The position numbers and the translations under genes are program-made. From Sphingopyxis sp. 2PD (GTDB lineage Bacteria; Pseudomonadota; Alphaproteobacteria; Sphingomonadales; Sphingomonadaceae), in the NCBI RefSeq assembly GCF_005503695.1, contig NZ_SCMU01000016.1, positions 1 to 58,358 on the forward strand: a stretch of DNA of 58,358 nucleotides, read 5' to 3'. Positions 54,432 through 58,358 of the stretch are shown in pieces (position 1 is the first letter of the stretch; each line of letters opens with the position of its first letter). Below the pieces are notes generated by a model, which saw only the letters and a program-made list of their open reading frames with translations, had not been told where the DNA came from and did no database searches.

Positions 54432-56096
54432 ATGACCGAGCAATTCGCTACGCCCATCGACACCCGCCAGAGCGAGCGCAAGGTCATCCTCGCCTCGTCG
54501 CTCGGCACCGTGTTCGAATGGTATGATTTCTACCTCTACGGCCTGCTGGCGACGGTCATTTCGGCGCAATTCTTCTCGGGCGTCAACGAAACCACCGGCT
54601 TCATCTTCGCGCTCGGCGCCTTCGCCGCGGGCTTTGCCGTAAGACCCTTTGGGGCGATCGTATTCGGGCGCATCGGCGACCTCGTCGGGCGCAAGAACAC
54701 CTTTCTCGTCACCATGGGCCTGATGGGCGTGTCGACCTTCCTTGTCGGCGTGCTGCCCAGCTACGCGGCGATCGGCGTCGCCGCGCCGATCCTGCTCGTG
54801 CTGCTCCGCCTCGTCCAAGGGCTTGCGCTTGGCGGCGAATATGGCGGCGCCGCGACCTATGTCGCCGAACATGCGCCCGAGGGCAAACGCGGCCTGTTCA
54901 CCAGCTTCATCCAGACCACCGCAACGCTTGGCCTGTTCGCGGCGCTCGGCGTCGTCATCGTCATCCGCTCGGTAATGGGCGAAGCGGCGTTTGCCGACTG
55001 GGGCTGGCGAATACCTTTCCTGATCTCGGTGATCCTGCTCGGCGTGTCGTTGTGGATCCGCCTCCAGCTCGAGGAAAGCCCGGTCTTCAGGCAGATGAAG
55101 GCAGAGGGCACGACGTCGAAGGCGCCGCTGACCGAAGCGTTCGGGCGCTGGGCGAACCTCAAATGGGTGCTCGTCGCGCTGTTCGGGGCGGTCGCGGGGC
55201 AGGCGGTCGTCTGGTACTCGGGGCAATTTTACGCGCTCTTCTTCCTCGAAAAGACGCTGAAGGTCGATGGCGCAACCGCGAACATCCTGATCGCCATCGC
55301 GCTCGCGCTCGGCACGCCCTTCTTCATCTTCTTCGGCTGGCTCAGCGACAAGGTCGGGCGCAAGCCGATCATCCTCGCGGGCTGCGCGCTCGCGGCGCTC
55401 ACTTACTTTCCCGCGTTTCAGATGCTGACCAGCGCCGCCAACCCGGCGATGGCGAAGGCGCAGCAGAATGCCGCGGTGATCATGGCCGCCGACCCCGGCG
55501 CCTGCTCGTTCCAATTCGACCCGATTGGGCGCAACAAGTTCGAGGGCAGCGGCTGCGACATCATCAAGTCGACGCTGGCCAAGGCGGGTGCGACCTACAC
55601 GGCGTTCACGCGCGAACGCATGACGGGCGATCCCGCGCGCGTCCGCATCGGCTCGCGCGTCCTCGCCGCGCCCGATCCCTGGCGCCTTGCCGAAGAGGAT
55701 CGCGCGGGAGCGATCGCGGCCTTCCGCTCGGACCTCGAACGGGCGCTGACTGACGCGGGTTACCCTGCCAAGGCCGATCCGGCGGCGATCAACAAGCCGC
55801 TCGTTGTTGCCATCCTCTTCTACCTCGTGCTGCTCGTGACGATGGTTTACGGCCCGATCGCGGCGCTGCTGGTCGAGCTCTTCCCCAGCCGCATTCGCTA
55901 CACCGCCATGTCGCTGCCCTATCATATCGGCAATGGCTGGTTCGGCGGCTTCCTGCCGACTACGGCGTTCGCGATGGTCGCCGCGACGGGCAACATCTAT
56001 TACGGCCTGTGGTATCCGGTCGTCGTTGCCGCGCTGACCGTCGTCATCGGGCTGTTGTTCCTGCCCGAAACCTTTCGCCGTCCGATCCACGAATAG
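54432..56096 (+). CDS. MFS metabolite:proton symporter (MHS family) with loop insertion
   Basis: A 554-residue transporter of the major facilitator superfamily, related to ProP and KgtP. It opens with SSLGTVFEWYDFYLYG and has RIGDLVGRKNTF and LALGGEYGGAATYVAEHAP. About 110 extra residues lie between membrane helices in the second half (roughly residues 337-455), including two Cys (GACSF and SGCDI), which is unusual against the normal 430-residue size. The substrate is unknown; homologues move organic acids, proline or betaine. The ribosome site is GGGGGAAGAG. Confidence 0.88.
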   Translation: MTEQFATPIDTRQSERKVILASSLGTVFEWYDFYLYGLLATVISAQFFSGVNETTGFIFALGAFAAGFAVRPFGAIVFGRIGDLVGRKNTFLVTMGLMGVSTFLVGVLPSYAAIGVAAPILLVLLRLVQGLALGGEYGGAATYVAEHAPEGKRGLFTSFIQTTATLGLFAALGVVIVIRSVMGEAAFADWGWRIPFLISVILLGVSLWIRLQLEESPVFRQMKAEGTTSKAPLTEAFGRWANLKWVLVALFGAVAGQAVVWYSGQFYALFFLEKTLKVDGATANILIAIALALGTPFFIFFGWLSDKVGRKPIILAGCALAALTYFPAFQMLTSAANPAMAKAQQNAAVIMAADPGACSFQFDPIGRNKFEGSGCDIIKSTLAKAGATYTAFTRERMTGDPARVRIGSRVLAAPDPWRLAEEDRAGAIAAFRSDLERALTDAGYPAKADPAAINKPLVVAILFYLVLLVTMVYGPIAALLVELFPSRIRYTAMSLPYHIGNGWFGGFLPTTAFAMVAATGNIYYGLWYPVVVAALTVVIGLLFLPETFRRPIHE

Positions 56097-56155
56097 CGTG
56101 CATTGACGCGGCGCGTCGGCGCGCTAGGTTCGCCCCGCCTTGAGGGGGGCGTGAC

Positions 56156-57196
56156 ATGATGATCGACGACGACGAATTTGACCCGCCGCTGCCGCGGCGC
56201 CCGTTGTTCCGGCGCAAGCGGGTGCTCATCCCGCTTGGCCTGCTCGTCGCGATTCTCGCGCTCTTCTTCGCGCTGCGCACCTCCGATACCGACCGCGACG
56301 CGATGATCGCCAAATATGGCGGGCCGAACGCGACCTTTGTCGCGGGGCCCGCCGGCCAGCGCATCCATTACCGCGACCAGGGCAAACGTGATGCCCCCGC
56401 GATCATCCTGCTTCACGGCTCGAACAGCAGCCTGCATACGTGGGAACCGCTGGTGCAGCGGCTGGGCGCCGACTATCGCATCGTGACGCTCGACCTGCCC
56501 GGGCATGGGCTGACCGGCGGGACGCCTGACAAGGACTATGGCGCCGACGGCATGGCGGCGGCGGTCGATGTCGTCGCGGCCAAGCTCGGACTCGATCGCT
56601 TCATTCTCGGCGGCAATTCGATGGGCGGCTGGGTGTCGTGGCGTTATGCGCTGGCGCAACCGGAACGAGTCGATGCGTTGCTCCTGCTCGACGCCGCGGG
56701 GATGCCGCTCCGCAAGGGCGAAAAGGCGCCCGAATCCAATATCGGCTTTCGCATCCTTAAATATCCTGCCGGACGCTGGCTCGCGACGCAGATCACGCCG
56801 CGCACGCTGGTCGAACAGTCGCTGCGCGGTTCGGTCGCGAAGCAGGCGATCGTCGATGAAGCGATGATCGACCGCTATTGGGAACTGCTGCGCTTTCCGG
56901 GCAATCGCGAGGCGACGGTGCTGCGCGCGAGGCTGGACCGCGAGCCCGCGATGGCGGCGCAGGTCGGGCAGATCAAGGCGCCGACATTGATCCTGTTCGG
57001 TGACAAAGACCGCTTGATCAACCCCAGCGCCGCGCAGACCTTTCACGAACGGATCGCGGGGTCGGAGGTCGTCCTGCTCAAGGATATCGGTCATTTGCCG
57101 ATGGATGAAGACCCCGATGCGACCGCTGCGGCGATCGCCGACTTCCTTAAGCGGCGGCTTGCCGCGCCGTCGCCGGCTGCTCCAGAAACGCGCTGA
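56156..57196 (+). CDS. Alpha/beta hydrolase, membrane-anchored
   Basis: A 346-residue hydrolase. A transmembrane anchor (VLIPLGLLVAILALFFAL) at residues about 23-40 places the catalytic domain in the periplasm. The oxyanion region is LLHGSNSSLHTW, the nucleophile elbow GGNSMGGWVS holds the Ser, the acid is in FGDKDRLI, and the His in IGHLPMDEDP. Substrate unknown; it resembles esterases and C-C bond hydrolases. Its last 50 bases overlap the end of the convergent hydrolase gene. Confidence 0.86.
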   Translation: MMIDDDEFDPPLPRRPLFRRKRVLIPLGLLVAILALFFALRTSDTDRDAMIAKYGGPNATFVAGPAGQRIHYRDQGKRDAPAIILLHGSNSSLHTWEPLVQRLGADYRIVTLDLPGHGLTGGTPDKDYGADGMAAAVDVVAAKLGLDRFILGGNSMGGWVSWRYALAQPERVDALLLLDAAGMPLRKGEKAPESNIGFRILKYPAGRWLATQITPRTLVEQSLRGSVAKQAIVDEAMIDRYWELLRFPGNREATVLRARLDREPAMAAQVGQIKAPTLILFGDKDRLINPSAAQTFHERIAGSEVVLLKDIGHLPMDEDPDATAAAIADFLKRRLAAPSPAAPETR

Positions 57197-57932
57197 TCCG
57201 CGCCGCGATGGCGGCGGCGTGGGTAAAGGGGAACAGGTGCGATCCCGGCACCACCTCCAGCACAGCGCCGTCGATCAGGCTGGCGAGCATCTGACCATAA
57301 CAGGCGGGCATCACGCCGTCGCGCTCGCCGGTTAGCACCAGTGTCGGCACCTTCTTCAGCCCCGGCAGAAACGCCGCGCTGCTCCACCCCGCCATGGCGG
57401 CGGTCTGATACGCGATGCCGAGCGGCGTCGCGGTCTGGATCTTCAGCCCGCTCGCCAACATGTCGTCGTCGAACAGCGCGGTCCAGCCGATACCCGGGGC
57501 ACCCATCACGGGCGTCGTCGCCATCAACACCAGGCGGCGAACGCGCCCCGGGAACTGGATCGCGATCTGCTGCGCCAGCGCGCCGCCCCAGCTGAACCCG
57601 GCGATATCGAGCATTTTGTGACCCAGCCGCTCGGCGATCTCCATCACCACCGCGGCGATCGTCGATGCGCCATAGGGCAGCAGCGCGTCGGGCGAGCCGC
57701 CGACGCCGGGCATGTCGAGCGTCCACACCTCGCGCCCGTGCATCTGCGCCAGCAGCGGCGCAGCGGCGGCGATGTCCGCGCCGATACCGTTCAGAAACAA
57801 CAGCGGCGTGCCGCCGACATCGGCCCGCCAGCGCGCCACGCGCAGCGTCAGGCCATAGACATGTTCGGTGCTGATGGCCGGGCGGCCGCTGATCCTGCTC
57901 ATGGCACCGGGCTTGGCATATCGCGATGACAT
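57147..57932 (-). CDS. Alpha/beta hydrolase, polyhydroxyalkanoate depolymerase-like
   Basis: A 261-residue hydrolase with FLNGIGADIAAAAPLLAQM, the nucleophile elbow AGFSWGGALAQ, the acid near LTGERDGVMP and His in VPGSHLFPF. The LNGIGA and GFSWGG features match intracellular medium-chain PHA depolymerases, which release hydroxy acids from storage granules; esterase is the alternative. ATGs at 57932 and 57902 are both possible starts. It is followed upstream, same direction, by a small membrane gene. Confidence 0.82.
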   Translation of the reverse strand: MSSRYAKPGAMSRISGRPAISTEHVYGLTLRVARWRADVGGTPLLFLNGIGADIAAAAPLLAQMHGREVWTLDMPGVGGSPDALLPYGASTIAAVVMEIAERLGHKMLDIAGFSWGGALAQQIAIQFPGRVRRLVLMATTPVMGAPGIGWTALFDDDMLASGLKIQTATPLGIAYQTAAMAGWSSAAFLPGLKKVPTLVLTGERDGVMPACYGQMLASLIDGAVLEVVPGSHLFPFTHAAAIAARISAFLEQPATARQAAA

Positions 57933-57950
57933 CCGAAAGGCCGCAGGCGC

Positions 57951-58190
57951 TTATTCCGCCTGTTTTGCCTTCGCCGCCGCCTGTTCATAGCGCAGGCAGT
58001 CGAAAATCTTTGCGCCCGCCAGAAACACAGCGCCGCTGCACGCGACCAGCAACAGCTGGCCGCCGATGCCGGGATATTCATGGAGATAGGCGCTGCCGCG
58101 CGCCATGGCGCCCACCGCCAGCGCATAGATGATCAGGCACGCTTCAAAGCGGGTCTTGATGACGAACAGACGTCCGATTTTTTTCAACAT
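57951..58190 (-). CDS. Small membrane protein
   Basis: A 79-residue product with two hydrophobic segments (ACLIIYALAVGAMARGSAYLHEY in part, and QLLLVACSGAVFLAGAKIF) and a charged C-terminal tail. I do not recognise a function. It is in the same direction as the PHA-depolymerase-like gene, 18 bases before its start, so they are probably one operon. Confidence 0.7.
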   Translation of the reverse strand: MLKKIGRLFVIKTRFEACLIIYALAVGAMARGSAYLHEYPGIGGQLLLVACSGAVFLAGAKIFDCLRYEQAAAKAKQAE

Positions 58191-58338
58191 CGCAGTTTAC
58201 CCAGCAAGAGCCATGCCACTGGCGCAAAAGCGGGATTTGTCGCCCCGAGCTTATGGTAAACTGTAAGTTAATCCGACAGCAGAGGGAAGAGCCGACGTGG
58301 CGACGAGCGTCGACTATGGGGTGGGGGCGGGCGGAGCC
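58191..58338. other. Upstream region at the right edge
   Basis: Promoter region of the small membrane gene on the minus strand. On the plus strand AGAGGGAAGA precedes a GTG at 58297 in an open frame to the window end, but that frame runs into the family D repeat, so I do not call a gene. The sequence beyond the window would settle it. Confidence 0.35.
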
Positions 58339-58358
58339 GATCCTCCCCGGAACGGGGA
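58339..58358. repeat. Left arm of a family D repeat, cut by window edge
   Basis: GATCCTCCCCGGAACGGGGA is identical to the left arm of the copy before uppS. The rest lies outside the window. Confidence 0.75.

Noticed and set aside
54060..56090. 676-codon open frame on the minus strand
   Set aside because: Antisense to the MFS transporter and helicase tail.
58297..58358. GTG-started frame at the right edge
   Set aside because: It has an acceptable ribosome site, but the frame enters a family D intergenic repeat after about 14 codons, so it is probably not a gene.

Overview
The window looks like a chromosomal segment of a Sphingomonadaceae alphaproteobacterium, most likely Sphingopyxis or a close relative. 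The evidence is the high GC content, the gene order rpsB-tsf-pyrH-frr-uppS-cdsA-dxr-rseP-bamA-ompH-fabZ-rpmE with no lipid A genes between ompH and fabZ, and the genus-typical palindromic intergenic repeats. The genus is inferred from remembered gene order and protein character, not from a search.

Bases 1 to about 8742 are the right-hand part of an integrated element whose left end lies outside the window. It begins with the end of an IS3-family insertion sequence. It then carries a RecA-like AAA ATPase (helicase-loader or RepA type), a P4-type tyrosine integrase, small hypothetical genes, and a tightly coupled three-gene operon: a large serine recombinase followed by two ParB/RepB-like proteins. 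The element ends in a 45-base copy of the 3' half of a tRNA-Thr(CGU) gene (8698-8742), which I read as attR. The intact tRNA should lie to the left of the window.

Bases 9.1-23.7 kb hold a 2358-residue autotransporter built of Calx-beta and putative-Ig modules. They also hold a hybrid histidine kinase convergent with a LuxR-type response regulator, an ankyrin/exported-protein pair, an orphan LuxR-type DNA-binding protein, and a LytS/LytTR-type kinase-regulator pair. Bases 23.8-36.3 kb are ordinary metabolism and membrane genes: a ferredoxin-reductase-like flavoprotein, a DUF4126 protein, a NUDIX hydrolase, a nitrilase-family amidase, an M16 peptidase, a KefB-type antiporter, NADP-isocitrate dehydrogenase, and psd-pssA for phosphatidylethanolamine synthesis.

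Bases 36.6-48.5 kb are the essential cluster for translation factors, UMP kinase, isoprenoid and undecaprenyl synthesis, CDP-diacylglycerol, RseP, BamA, an OmpH-like chaperone, FabZ and L31. Four kinds of palindromic repeat are scattered between its genes. After convergent glpK comes a sulfide/persulfide detoxification locus (50.0-52.7 kb). It contains a divergent persulfide-dioxygenase-like MBL protein, a BigR/SqrR-like ArsR repressor, a membrane rhodanese and a TauE-type exporter, with two tandem ATTAG-N6-CTAA operators in the divergent promoter. The right end carries a DEAD-box helicase, an MFS transporter with a large loop insertion, two convergent alpha/beta hydrolases and a small membrane protein.

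The parts most worth follow-up are the recombinase-RepB-RepB operon beside attR, the tandem operator and possibly leaderless promoter of the sulfide locus, the repeat families (one of which supplies the ribosome binding site of uppS), and the internally duplicated autotransporter.
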